64,000 nt of DNA from NCBI GenBank assembly GCA_964017185.1, contig OZ024869.1, positions 2,254,501 through 2,318,500 on the forward strand, in the 5' to 3' direction. Below the pieces are notes generated by a model. The model saw only the letters and a list, made by a program, of their open reading frames with translations. It was not told the origin of the DNA and did not search any database. The position numbers and the translations under genes are program-made. The stretch comes from Rugalucina vietnamica. Lineage: Eukaryota; Mollusca; Bivalvia; Lucinida; Lucinidae. Shown piece by piece: positions 34,092 through 45,849 of the stretch; within the stretch, counting starts at the first letter, position 1, and every line of letters begins with the position of its first letter.

Positions 34092-34919
34092 TGTTATGTA
34101 TGACAGTTACTTGTTGAAAGATGTGCATTCAGTACTGGTAAACTTCCCAAGGGAGTATGCCCAGGAAAGTATGATGTTATACATATGATGTTTACTTGTT
34201 GTCCTTAGCAATTATTTACTTTTAGTGTCCCAGATATTGGACATAAACAGGTTGTTTACTTCAGAATTTTCTAGAAATTTCAAATTGTTCTTTGATGGAA
34301 AAGTCCGGAAAAATCTGGAAGAACCAAAGATGTAGAATCTTCTAGAAAAATCTTTTTTTATGTCAAAAGAATATTGTGGAATTTTCTGGAAGGATAATGG
34401 CCTCTCTAGAATATTCCAGAACATTAAATTTTGGTAAACAACTTGTTATTTTTAGTATGTGATATCATAGAATTTGCTGGAAGAATCCTGAATGTTCCTC
34501 AGTGCTATATAAGGGCTACAAATTTTCATAAGGACAATCTTTGGGTACTGTTACTATTAAGAAGTCAAAATCTATCTTACTGGAATTTAAACTTATTCTT
34601 GGATTACTTTGTGATATTCGATTCTGGATTGGGACATAGTGCTATTTTGAAACAAACTTTAATTCTTGGGATCAGAAACTGATACAGACTTGTGTTAAAA
34701 AATTCTGAGGGACATTCAGACATTCTTTAAGGGAATTAACATCTTGAAAGGTATTGTACATTCATTTTTGTTTGATTGTATATATGCTTTTGATTGTTTC
34801 ACATGTAATTACTGGTTAAATCACTTCTAAATAGATTTGTTAAATTTTAAACAAAGCTTGTTGCTGGCTAACCAACTTGTTGGTTTCCTTAATCTTCTAG
34901 TTACGCCTGGCACGTAACA
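34092..34919 (+). repeat. 3' LTR of the Gmr1-like element
   Basis: 828 bp, TGTTATG to GTAACA. Compared with the 5' LTR I see three substitutions and one T-run indel, so the insertion is recent. Confidence 0.9.
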
Positions 34920-35406
34920 CAAGAAGCTAAACAGAGGCATACTAAAACGTATACCTCTGAACCCCTGATCTAAATGAGAGCCTTAAATTCTTCAGCAGTC
35001 TTTGATGAGACCACTGAAGAGGGAAGACTATTCCATAAAGGGATAGTCCTCGGGAAAAAAAGAATTCTTAAGAGCATCACTATAGGCCATATATCTTGTG
35101 TATTGTGAATCATGAGATGCCCTGGTACTTCTTAAGTTGGGTGCTGGGGTCAGGTATCTATCATTATCAAGAGACATTGTATCGGAGTGAATCTTGTAAA
35201 AGAAAGTTAAGGAGGACTTCACCCTGCGGTCCTCCAGGGATGGCCACTCAAGTTCGTCCAACATATCGTCAACACTACTCCTGTTATGCCATCGCCTGCA
35301 GATCCACCTGGCTGCTGTCCTCTGCACTTTCTACACCTTTTTTTGTCTCAGTTTCATTATAGGGATGCCAAATAGGAGCTGCATACTCAAGCTGAGGACG
35401 AACCAA
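34920..35406 (-). pseudogene. Non-LTR element A1, RT C-terminal segment
   Basis: Minus strand: LVRPQLEYAAPIWHPY, MLDELEWPSLEDRR, SSLTFFYKIHSD and YLTPAPNLRSTRASH. It joins upstream to 37115 (AYKTLV) across the B1 insertion, and downstream to 26988 across the gypsy insertion (CAAG duplicated). Confidence 0.85.
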
Positions 35407-37114
35407 AAAGAAAAATGGAAGTGGTATTGCTCAATCAGATTTCGAAAAAGCAGAAGAATTTAATGGACAGTTCACAGATGTATTCACCAAAACGGTACAC
35501 ACCCAAGTCCCACTTCTGGATAGGTCAGCCCCATTCATGGATGAAATTGTTGTTACAAAGGAAGGAGTAACAAAACTCCTTAAAGGTCTGAACCCATCTA
35601 AAGCCTTAGGACCTGATGAACTCCATCCTAGAGTCCTAAAAGAATTGGTAAAAGAATTAGGACCTGTATTTGCACATCTCTTCCAGCAGTCAATCAATAC
35701 GGGTGAAATCCCCAAGAAATGGTCACTTGCTAATATTTGTCCACTTTTCAAGAAAGGTGACAGGTCCCTTGCTTGTAATTACCGCCCAGTTTCTTTGACT
35801 TGTATTCCTTGCAAACTTCTAGAACATATTGTCTGCTCAAATATCATGGGTCATCTTGACCAGTATAATCTTTTGTCGGACAAACAGCATGCATTTAGGA
35901 AATGGCATAGTTGTGAAACTCAGTTGATTACAGTAATAAATGATTGGGCAAAAATATTGGACAAAAAGGGTCAGGTTGACACTTTTATTTTGGACTTTGA
36001 AAAAGCTTTTGACAACCCTCCACATGAACTTCTAAAAAGCAAATTGTTTAGTTATGGTATAGGTGGAAAGACATTGGAATGGATAAATGCTTTTTTGTGC
36101 TTCAGGCAGCAAAGGGTAGTAGTTAATGGTATTAAATCTGACTGGGCCCCTGTTGTGTCTGGTGTCCCTCAGGGCACCGTTCTCGGTCCATTGTTGTTCT
36201 CCTTGTACATAAACGACATACCCCTTGGCATTGACTCTCAAATCAGGCATTTTGCTGATGACTGTGTTTGTTACCGTGAAATTAGAACAGTAGAAGATAC
36301 ATTGAAACTTCAGAAAGACATTGACCATTTAGGGAGCTGGGCCCGAAAATGGGGCATGAGATTTCAACCTGTCAAATGCAACATGATGCAGCTGACAAAT
36401 AAGCGGATAAATAAAATTGAGGCCTCGTACACCCTCGAGGGAACGGTATTGGAAAATGTTGATAGCATTAAATATCTAGGTGTAACAATTACAAATGACC
36501 TCAAGTGGAATACCCATATCAATAATATCTGTACTAAAGCCAACAGAACACTTGGATTCTTGAGGAGAAACTTATTTTCTTGCCCCCAAGATGTTAAAGA
36601 AGCAGCTTATAAAGGACTGGTGCGCCCAGTCCTGGAATATGGAAGCTCTGTGTGGGATCCTCATACTAAATGCCTCCAGGAGGAATTGGAGAAGGTACAG
36701 AATCGTGGAAGGTAGTATGACTGGCATTCTTGAACAACTCAAATGGGAATCTCTCAAGAAAAGGAGGACGGATAATCGACTTATATTACTATACAAAGGT
36801 CTGAAGGGTAAAGCCAGAATACCTACAGATGACCTTATCCCAAAGACTAGGCGTTGTAGAAATAGCCACTCCAAGGCATTTCAGCTTCCATCTGCTAGTA
36901 TAGAGGCCTATAAATGTAGTTTCTTTCCCCAGACTATCAGGGACTGGAATGACCTCCCTGACTCTCTGTTTTCTACTGCTGAAATGTCAGATGATTGTGT
37001 GTCCAAGTTCGCTTCACTCGTGCGTTCAAGGGACTAATTTCTCCCCCATCCGAACCCCCTGGTGAAATAATGTCATTTGGCGTGTCACCAGTAAACTATT
37101 CAGATTCAGATTCA
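35407..37114 (+). mobile_element. Non-LTR element B1, 5'-truncated, with 7-bp target duplication
   Basis: Inserted in A1 between AYKTLV and RPQLEY. GAACCAA is at both edges (35400-35406 and 37115-37121). The 3' tail is GATTCAGATTCA. RT frame from 35537: LNPSKALGPDELHPRVLKEL, KKGDRSLACNYRPVSLTCIP, FILDFEKAFDNPPHELLKSK, SGVPQGTVLGPLLFSLYIND and FADDCVCYRE (intact FADD). A frameshift near 36705 splits off the C-terminus (FFPQTIRDWNDLPDSLFST). 5' truncation is typical of target-primed reverse transcription. Confidence 0.9.
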
Positions 37115-38147
37115 GAACCAATGTTTTGTATGCAACCTCCTTTGCGTGCCGAGGTGCAAGAGCCAAATTGCGCCGAAGAAAACCCAATGTCTTAGTTGCT
37201 TTACAAGAAATTTCAGAAATATGTTGACCCCATTCTAAGTCATCAGTGATAGTAAGTCCAAGGTATTTGGCGGATCGAACCTGTTCCAGAGTTTGCTGAT
37301 GTAGAGAGTAGTTGAAATGGATTTGATTGCTAGGGAGGTGCCGGGTCACCCTCATTGAGTGACATTTGGCAACGTTGAATTTCATTTGCCAATCGGTCTC
37401 CCATTGTGCAAGGCTATTCAGGACTTCTTGTAGAATCTGGCAATCAGTGAGTGAGTTAATGTTCCTATACAAAGCACAATCGTCTGCAAAGAGACGAACA
37501 GATGAGCGACACCGGTCTGTCATATTTCTCACCTTTCTTATACACCGGGGCCACGTTTGCCTGTCGCCAATCATCTGGTACAGTTCCCTGAGCAAGCGAC
37601 TCATTGTAAATAAAGGCCAAGATGGGAGCAATTTCAGAACTACATTCTTTTAATACCCTAGCACTCAGGCCGTCTGGCCCAGGTGCCTTGTGAACCTTTA
37701 GCCCATTCAGCAGTTTGAGGACCCCTTTAGGGTCAACTGTGATTTCACCCATAGGGGTAAAAGGGCTTGTGCCTTTGGAGGGAATTTCAGAGTCAGTCTC
37801 ACACGTAAATGCAGACTGAAATTGTTTATTGCAGATGTTTGCCTTATCAATAGTGTCGGTTTTTAAAATTCCGTTTTCTCTTAGTGAAGTGATCCCTGAC
37901 TTTACAAATGACCAAAACCTTTTACATTTTTCATTTTTTTCTCGGGCAATCGGGATCATTGTCATCAGTTTCAAAGGAGAAGATATTGGAAAAATGTTTC
38001 CAATATGCATCTCTTATGGCTTTCTGTACATGTGCTCTGAACCGTTTGTAATGGTTCTTAATGTCAGGACTGCTTGACTTTCGAGCACGGAAGTACAGTT
38101 TTTCTCGTTTCCTAATAAGACGTTTGATCGAATGATCGATCCATGGT
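37115..38147 (-). pseudogene. Non-LTR element A1, RT segment with internal deletion
   Basis: Minus strand: WIDHSIKRLIRKREKLYFRA, RFWSFVKSGITSLRENG, KVHKAPGPDGLSARVLKECS and VPDDWRQANVAPVYKKGEK. It then jumps, with the central RT palm deleted, to SVRLFADDCALYRNINSLTD, KFNVAKCHSMRVTR and SAKYLGLTITDDLEWG. FADD is retained. Confidence 0.85.
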
Positions 38148-38430
38148 AAGAAAAGGTACAAGTAGGCAAAGATCAGGAAAAGGCGCAACCAGAAAAAGAT
38201 TCCCACTCCAAAACCGAGGTGGGAAAAAACTAAACTAACAATCAGGTACTTATACCATGAAAACATTTCGTAAGCCGAATGAGCAGCTATTTCCCCAATA
38301 GGTGGCCACTCAATTACCTTAACTTAACTATAAATATGAAAACATACATAAGGCGCCAACAGCACAAAAATATTTTAAACACCAAAACATAAACAAAAAG
38401 AACCACCACAGAAGTATCGACTTGGAACGA
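38148..38430 (-). mobile_element. Short dispersed repeat inserted in A1
   Basis: Minus strand carries TAGTTAAGTTAAGGTAATTG, GGTGGCCACT (inverse), CCACCTCGGTTTTGGAGTGG and TTGCCTACTTGTACCTTTT. A close copy interrupts the gypsy gag at 29366-29565, and a scrap is at 61727-61765. The class is unknown. It splits the A1 frame between KYSL and PWIDHS. Confidence 0.7.
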
Positions 38431-38872
38431 TCAGTAACACAAAGTTACTGGCGGGTTTAAGCTATATTTTGTCTTGGTCATTTTTGTTGGTATAAACCTT
38501 TCAATAGCCACGAGAACCTCGGACTTAAAACTGACCCACATATCATTTACTGACATGTGACTATGGTCAGATGAAAGGAACGAATCCCTAAATTGTGCAA
38601 GATGGTCACGGAGACCTTCCATATCCGCTCTTTTATAGAGATAAATCTTCCGCGGGGCCTGTTGGATTCGTTTTGCCTTAATATCATATTCAACATAGAT
38701 TATGTCATGATCCGCCTTGCCGATCGGGGGCATCCCCTTCACTCGATTGACCGGTGATGGGGAATTCGTAAATAAAAGATCAAGGGTTCTGTCGTTGCGA
38801 GTGGGTATCTTAACTACTTGGGATAGGTAGTGGTCTTTTATGAGCTCCAAAAGTTGACACTGTACCTTTAGA
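38431..38872 (-). pseudogene. Non-LTR element A1, endonuclease C-terminal segment
   Basis: Minus strand: VVKIPTRNDRTLDLLFTNSP, KADHDIIYVEYDIKAKR and FIPTKMTKTKYSLN, the end of an APE-type endonuclease (RxxxxLDLxxT and the SDH-like ADHD motif). Here it reads in frame with the B2 RT upstream, giving a chimeric RT-endonuclease frame at 38431-39207 that is a by-product of nesting. Confidence 0.8.
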
Positions 38873-40490
38873 CCTTTGTATAGCAATATAAGTCTACTAT
38901 CCTTCCTCCTTTTCTTAAGAGATTCCCATTTCAGTTGACCTAAAATGCCAGTCATGCTCCCAGTTTCAAAAACATAATTTCCCGACACAAACCTTGCCGT
39001 ACGATTTTGGACCTTTCCCAGTTCTTCCTGGAGGCCATGAGTGTGAGGGTCCCAAACTGAGCTTCCATATTCCAAGACCGGCCGCACCAGTCCTTTATAA
39101 GCTGCTTCTTTCACATCTGGGGGACAAGAATACAAGTTTCTCCTCAAGAATCCGAGAGTTCTGTTTGCCTTTGTACAAACATTGGAAATATGAGTATTCC
39201 ATTTCAAATCATTACCCCCAGGTATTTTATGCTTTCAACGTTTTCCAGTACAGTGCCCTCAAGGGTGTAGTTAGCCTGTATCTTACTAGACCGTTTATTT
39301 GTCAGCTGCATCATGTTGCATTTGACGGGTTGAAATCTCATTCCCCATTTCCTAGCCCAACTGCCTAAACGATCAATGTCTCTCTGAAGTTTCAATGTAT
39401 CCTCTTCATTCTTGATTTCACGATAGCTAACACAATCATCAACAAAGAGTCTTATTTCAGACTCAATGTCTGCTGAGATGTCATTTATATACAAGGAAAA
39501 CAGCAAGGGGCCGAGAACGGTGCCCTGAGGGACATCCGACACAACTGGAGCCCAATCCGATTTAATACCATTAACCTTTGTTGTCTGAAACAAAGGAAAG
39601 CATTTATCCAATTCAGTGTTTTTCCACCTACTCCATAGCTAAACAATTTGCTTTTAAGGAGTTCATGGGGAGGAGTATCGAAAGCCTTTTCAAAATCGAG
39701 TATAAAAGTGTCGACCTGGCCTTTTTTTTTGGCCCAGTCATTTATCACTGTAGTCAACTGAGTTTCACAGCTATGACATTTCCTAAATGCGTGTTGCCTG
39801 TCCGACAAGAGTTCATGTTCATCAAGATGGGCCATAATATTTGAGCATACAATATGTTCAAGAAACTTACAAGGAATGCATGTCAAAGAAACAGGGCGGT
39901 AATTGCGGGCAAGTGACCTGTCACCCATCTTAAACAGGGGGCAAATATTAGCAAGAGACCGGTACCATTCTTTAGGAATTTCACCTGTATCAATTGACTG
40001 CTGGAAGAGATGGGCGAATACCGGCCCTAATTCCATAGCCAGTTCCTTTAGGACTCTGGGATGAAGCTCATCAGGCCCTAAGGCTTTAGACGGATTTAGA
40101 CCTTTGAGAAGTTTGGTCGCCCCTTCCTTTGTGACCACAATATCATGCATGAATGGGGCAGATCTATCCATAAGAGGGACCTGTTTGTATTCACGTTTAG
40201 TGAAAACATCCGAGAACTGACCATTAAATTCTTCCGCCTTCTCAAATTCAGATTGTGCAATTCCACTTCCATTTCTCTTTTTCAACGGGGGAATACCTTG
40301 GGTATCTTTTTCTGACTGTTTATGTACCTGTTAAAATCTCTAGGATTAGCCTTAACATCTACCAAGTTGTTCACGTAAAGATCATGTTGCTTGTGCCAAA
40401 CTACGTCAAAAACATTGGTAGCATCAATTCAGGTAGTCTTTGTATCCCTGGCTTCAGCAATAGCTTCTGTGACCAGAAGTGTCGCAACAG
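38873..40490 (-). pseudogene. Non-LTR element B2, main segment with reverse transcriptase
   Basis: Minus strand encodes WHKQHDLYVNNLVDVK, LNPSKALGPDELHPRVLKEL, NYRPVSLTCIPCKFLEHIV, HAFRKCHSCETQLTTVIND, FILDFEKAFDTPPHELL, VPQGTVLGPLLFSLYINDI and FVDDC (the FADD active site with Ala to Val). This is the RT of a jockey/CR1-like non-LTR element. Frame breaks lie near 39590 and 39205. It stops at ILLYKGLK where A1 begins; the rest is at 26594-26896. Right edge approximate. Confidence 0.85.
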
Positions 40491-40836
40491 TAGCCGATGT
40501 ACAATCGGTGGTTCACATGATTCACAATACACAAGATATATGGCCTGTGGTGATGCTCTGGGGGTTCTTTTTTCCCGAGGACTGTCCCTTTGTGGAGTGG
40601 TCTTCCCTCTTCGGTGGTCTCATCGGGGACTGCTGAGGTGTTTATAGCTCTCGTTTGGATCGGGGGTTCGGAGGTGTGCGTTTTGGTGTGCCTCTGTTCG
40701 GCTTCTTGTGGGTGGTTTTGGTGGCCCTTCCCGGGTGTTCTCCCCATCTTGCTGGATTCAAAATTTAGTACCCACCCAATACCTGAAATGATGATCAGAA
40801 ATTGATCGACTCAGTATATGAAGATAGATAGATAGG
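40491..40836 (+). pseudogene. Non-LTR element A3, 3' end fragment
   Basis: Plus strand: HDSQYTRYMACGDAL, the PFVEWSSLF block, then a 3' UTR ending ATCGACTCAGTATATGAAGA and a GATAGATAGATAG tail. The same 3' end is at 27808-27846. Confidence 0.75.
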
Positions 40837-40849
40837 TGGTAAAACCCTT

Positions 40850-41190
40850 CTGTAGTGGATTCTAGAGAGCTTCGTTCCGCAAATGCAGTGTCTAGTAGGT
40901 ATTATTCCAGAGCCTTCCCTATGAGACTAGTTATGGTTATTCTCCTGTATGAATTTGGGTCATATAGAGGATTCATTTTGCTTCTTGCAAATAGGTGTTA
41001 TATACCCCTTCTTGAACGTCTCTGGTACTTTTCCATACCGGAACACACTGTTCAATACCCCAGCAATAAAGGAACTCACTGGCCTCCTATCATGCTTGAA
41101 AAAATGCAGGTTTCAACCCTATGGCAATTAAGAGAGCTGGCATATGTTGTTGTGTTCTGTAGATCCCGCCAGTCAGTGGCGCACCGGTGA
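40850..41190 (-). pseudogene. Reverse-transcriptase fragment of a third non-LTR family
   Basis: Minus strand: HDRRPVSSFIAGVLNSVFRY, GKVPETFKKGYITPICKK, resembling the VPxxxKxGxIxPIxKK segment of non-LTR RTs. Several stops; no other part was found. Confidence 0.55.
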
Positions 41191-41760
41191 TCCCTCTTTG
41201 AAGAATCCCCGTGAATTTCCTTAATCCAACGTTGTTTGAATATAAACACTAACACAGGTTAAGGCCCGGACTGGAATATTTACAAAGCTGTACGTGTGAG
41301 AGACGGCCATATTTACATCATTACATTTACTTTATATACACCAAATTTTCTAATGAATTAACTTCAATTTGCAAATACTATTACTGTAACAATTTTCTGT
41401 GTAGTGTAGTCTTTTCATATGCAACTTGTGACAAAGGTGCCTACATAGTGCTTCCAAGCGACAAACAAAACCTTGCTCGGGTATGTATTTGACTGTACAG
41501 TGATGTTTGAACCATCCAGACATAAGGCTACTATCTGTTCACAGGAACGTGACCGCCACCAGGACATACCAAAATTCTGACTCAGGGGATTTCTGATGGA
41601 AGACATAAAGGCGAGGCTCATGACAGGCACATACGTTCTTCAATATGTTCTTGCTAAGTTCGGCAGAGCCTCGGATGAGACTTGAGTAATCTGAAAACTT
41701 GCCTGAGATTTTCTTGTCTCGGACTCCACCCCATCATAGATTCTTTTAAGCTACAATATC
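41191..41760. other. No gene recognised
   Basis: Probably more decayed repeat sequence; no motif was identified. Confidence 0.4.
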
Positions 41761-41893
41761 TTGTCTGATGACTGTATGTCCAAGTTCGCATCTCTTGTAA
41801 GAACCAGGGACTGATTTCCCTCCAGTGCAACCCCTGGTGAAGTATTGTCAATTTAGCGTGTCACCAGTAAACCATTCAGATTCAGATTCAGAT
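41761..41893 (+). pseudogene. Non-LTR family B, 3' end fragment
   Basis: GATGACTGTATGTCCAAGTT to a CATTCAGATTCAGATTCAG tail, as at the end of B1. Confidence 0.7.
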
Positions 41894-44524
41894 GACGAGC
41901 AGCAGTGTATTGTCGTGACTCCGAGTTGTTAGTTGCGCTGATTTTTTATTGTACAGCAGTAGAACTAAGCTTGATATAAACCCAAAGGGAGGACTGAATC
42001 AGTCGCCAGGAGACTATGCTGTGCTCTACATTGCAAACGGACCATAATGTTGAATGATTTGAAATAAACATTCCTTAATTTTGGTGGGGCGCAAGCTAAT
42101 GTTTGAAATAAGGACATTTATTCACAAATGTGTTCTCCAGACATTGGGGGAACCTACAAACATCATCAACAACAACAACAACAACAGCTGGGCAAATCAG
42201 GCTTGTCCGAGATCTAAGGATTTACTGCATGAGTTCGACTGAGTCAGTGGTACAATCTGGTGCTTGGCCAGTGAGAATTGGTCCCATGTGTCGACTGAGT
42301 CTGGTGAGGACGTTTCGGTATATAAATATACTGAAGTCAAAATGAAACGCCTAATCGAAACTGTTGCATAGCTCGGTCAATATATACAACGCATGTGCAA
42401 AAATCGCATTTTTCTTATTTCTGATTTCTCTCAATGTATATATTTTTTTCCAAAAACAATGTCATTATCACGGAGCTTGTCCGGGACATTAGGCCTAATG
42501 TGTTAGACTCTACAAACTGACCAGGAAGAAAGCCAAAATTAAGTCCTCTTCTCTGTGATATCTATCAAAATTTGACCCTCCGTCTGACTCAATGATGAAC
42601 CAGATTTGTTAAGTCTGTCAAGCCATACAATATCTCTGAAGTTGGAGTCACCTAAAACATGGACTAAGGGTGTTTTTAACATGTATTTGCCTCTGGTCAA
42701 GATACTGTCGTTTTTACAAACTCAAGAACATCAAGAAATGTAAAGATAATGGGATGCGACGAGTTGAAATCCTAAAAATGGCAGACTTTTGACAATAAAA
42801 GACACAAATGAAACGAACAAACGGTATTTTTTGCATTCTTCAGTCCGAAGCGGTATCAGTTGTCTCTTCAGTATGTGAGTCCCTTCTGTTACATGAATTT
42901 CTTCGATATACGGGTCCCTCTATCGATTGCAACGCTTTTGCTGACGACTGACATGTCGCATGTCCTTTCGAATTCTAGTGATGCTGAATTTCAGAAGCGA
43001 CGCCGTTATATTCAGCTGCACGTAATGCTTTTATAGATTCTCATAAAGCAGTTGCACTATTCGATAGTATAGCGGTGACATGGTACGCCGCTTTCTAAAC
43101 CGCACAATGCGTTGCATTTATTCTGGATTCAAGGGCACCGCTTCCTATTGCTTTTATTTGCGGATTCCGAAAAGGTAAAGGCATTTTATCTTAATTAATT
43201 TACTTATAATTATCACATTTTTGCATTTAACGGGACTTGGGTTTGACACAGCTCACCATTAATCAATTTGAAAAAAAAATGGAAGCATACGAATAAATTC
43301 GCGTAATTGTTATGACAATGAGAAGGTATAGCCGTAAACGGACGTGGAAGTGTCAACATTTGCATGTTTTGTGTCTTTCTGTTTATTTCATGTCAATATT
43401 TCGTTGCAATAAGAAGTGAAATTACAAACAGAGCGACCCAGACACTTTTGGAGTTTTTTTTTAATTCGACATAAACGCATCATATTCACCTACTTTCGTT
43501 TTCGGTTTGGAGCGCATCTTTGAAAATTGTTGCACCGCATCCTACAAATGCACTTCGTTCAGGTGCGCATCAAATTTGCGTTCACATCGGGACATGATTT
43601 GACGAGACTCCGTCCTGGTCATGGTTTAGATTCATTTTCTAAACAACATTTTATATTTTTGGCCTCATTTGGATTATACTAGACTTTGTAACGACTACCC
43701 TATTGAAAATAGCAAAATTATAGTAATTCTCTTTGGCTCCATGTTGCCAAATCTATAGGGTCACTGAAGAGGCTTAAGTAGCCGAAACCATTGCCTAACC
43801 CCTTTCTCATTAATATGCTCACTGCTCTTAAAGGATCTCAGTTTTATTTCTACTTTATATGCCATGCAGACGTCGTTGAAGTATGCGCACCAGGCTGAGT
43901 TCACAATCGGAGTACAGGTGAATGAGCATACATGTGAAACGCTGTAAATAATGCGCGCATCATTGTTAATATATAAATGTCATGGTCAGGAAGAAAATCT
44001 TACTACTTCTTCGCCGATTTTTCCTCGCATTGCCATTGTCCCTCCATGATGATTACGGTAAAGGAAGCAGGATGAATGCAACGCATTGTACGGAATAGGA
44101 ATCGAGGTACCATGTACCGTGAAAGGAGCAATGCTTTCTCTGACATTTAAATATGTAAACATCAATGGCGTGTGTGCCCACATCACAAGGCAGGAAAGTA
44201 ATAAGGTAATGAAAAATAACAAAGATAGCTTTTGACCATCCATCATGGTGTTCGCCGTTTAAGTGCAAACGTTCCTTGCAATGGTGTTGATGACGCTTAA
44301 TTTCAATAACCATTGTTTCAAAGAAAATAATTGTTTCCACGAAAGTATGGTCACTCATGGATATCCCACACTATGTCCTGTATATTGTATATGTTATATG
44401 GTGAGGGAAACTTTCTGTGATCGAAAGAAGCGATACTTGATAGACCGGGTCATAAACAGAAAATGCTTTTTAAAGTAGGTGCACGTTTTCAACTGCATAC
44501 CATGTTTCAGGCAACTATCCGAAA
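41894..44524. other. Intergenic DNA with little recognisable content
   Basis: Includes an (AAC)n run at 42161-42186. A minus-strand frame 44246-43986 starts MMDGQKLSLLFFITLLLSCL, which looks like a signal peptide or membrane segment, but it is only 86 codons with no second line of support. It is noted as a possible first exon only. Confidence 0.35.
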
Positions 44525-44705
44525 AAGTTTCATTTCTAATTACGAAAACACGCCCATGTTTTCTTCAGTTGTAAAAAATGAAAATTCCGGTTGATTTTTT
44601 TTTCTTATATTTACTCAAAACACGTATTGTGGATATACAACAGAACCGCCTCGCCGAGAAGGTACTAACGCGTAACCACAACCTATGTTTTAGAACAAGC
44701 TAAGA
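44525..44705. mobile_element. Palindromic MITE (AACCGCC family) copy e, partial
   Basis: Starts CTAATTACGAAAACACGCCC; palindrome AGAACCGCCTCGCCGAG. The right half after the palindrome is missing. Confidence 0.6.
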
Positions 44706-45342
44706 ACCATCTGTAGCACACTAGCTATTTATTTTTCAAACACTCAGTTTTACGGTTTACCATGTTTCTGTCAAGATCTGAACAAGGGTGTAACTATTGA
44801 CAATACTTCTTTTTTAAAACACTCAGCAAACTGTACATACAGTGATGGGATGAACGAAACGTCTTCACTGTGGTGTCACATTCCGTTCATTCCCTGCCAT
44901 GCGGTCAGTAGCTGATCATGTGACTTCCCACCAACTTTCAAAATGGTGGATGTCAGTGAAAATATGGTAAACTTCATAAAAAGTGTGATTTACTGTGAAT
45001 TACACCCAACTGGCGTTTATTTACCAAATAATGAATTTGTTTAATCTTTAGCCATTTTATTTCTCTGAAGTTCATTGAATGCAGGCGAGCTTATTTGATA
45101 AAATTTCAGTTTTTTTTTTTTGCTTTGATGAACTTTTCAAGTTTGAACATGTTCATGTACCTATTTAAAATATAGTGTGACTATTACTTGGAAGATAATT
45201 ACGCGTGAAAATACACGAGACACACATACCAGAGAAGAACCCCACTACTTGAGAGACCAATTCTGTCATTCAATGATACCTATAGCTGTGTACCATGTTA
45301 GTAATCAGTGATCATTTATCAATGATCAGGCAGAAGTTCGCA
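44706..45342. other. Intergenic DNA, nothing recognised
   Basis: AT-rich, with a T run at 45108-45121. Confidence 0.4.
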
Positions 45343-45425
45343 TCTCTTGTGAGAGCCAGGGACTAATTTCCCTCCTGGCACACCCACTGCCCACTGGTGA
45401 AGTATTTACCCGGTGGGCAAGTTTC
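45343..45425 (+). pseudogene. Non-LTR family B, 3' scrap
   Basis: AAGTTCGCATCTCTTGTGAG, GGGACTAATTTCCCTCC and CACTGGTGAAGTATT match the end of B1. Confidence 0.55.
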
Positions 45426-45849
45426 TCTTCCCTTAGAAAAAGTCATTATTGGTCAACAGAACTGCACCTTTCCGGCCTTTTTGCTCATTCTGTCAAGGTT
45501 ATAACTCAGTTTTCATTTTAGATCTATGCTTATTTGGCTGTCTGTATTCTGATTTGCTTAAATGGCAGTGTGTATTCTGTATGTTATCTTCACTTTCTAG
45601 ACCAGTATCACTAATAGACATATCTAAAGCATATGTCATTAGACGATCATGCTATTTTCCCATAATGTTCAAAGGTGGGCAAAACATCATTATCAGCCAT
45701 AATTGTCTACTAGAAGTCTGTATTTATTGTTTTGCCTAATGCTCAGTTTTAAAATTGTACAGTAGTTTGATAATTTGAAGTGTAAGTGGCCGCATAAAAT
45801 CTTTCAAATGGCTGAGTGTTCTAAAAATTCATACACAAAAAAAATCAGA
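45426..45849. other. Intergenic DNA, nothing recognised
   Basis: A 96-codon plus-strand frame from 45449 (MVNRTAPFRPF) has no recognisable motif and is not called as a gene. Confidence 0.4.

Larger units (their letters stand above)
26989..34919 (+). mobile_element. Ty3/gypsy-type LTR retrotransposon with Gmr1-like domain order
   Basis: LTRs start TGTTATG and end GTAACA; CAAG flanks the element on both sides (26985-26988 and 34920-34923). Internal order: gag, zinc knuckle, protease (DTGA), integrase (HHCC and DDE), then reverse transcriptase (YIDD) and RNase H. Integrase before RT is the Ty1/copia order, known among Ty3/gypsy relatives from the Gmr1-like group. The copy is inactive: frameshifts near 29050, 31975 and 33240, stops at 30292 and 33483, an insertion in gag and a non-LTR fragment in the 5' LTR. 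Yet the LTRs differ by only about three substitutions and one indel. Confidence 0.9.

Noticed and set aside
35837..36328. Antisense frames inside B1 RT
   Set aside because: Shadows of the RT coding strand.
43986..44246. 86-codon minus-strand frame with a signal-peptide-like start
   Set aside because: Single short frame with no homology I recognise and no splice partner; mentioned only in the region note.
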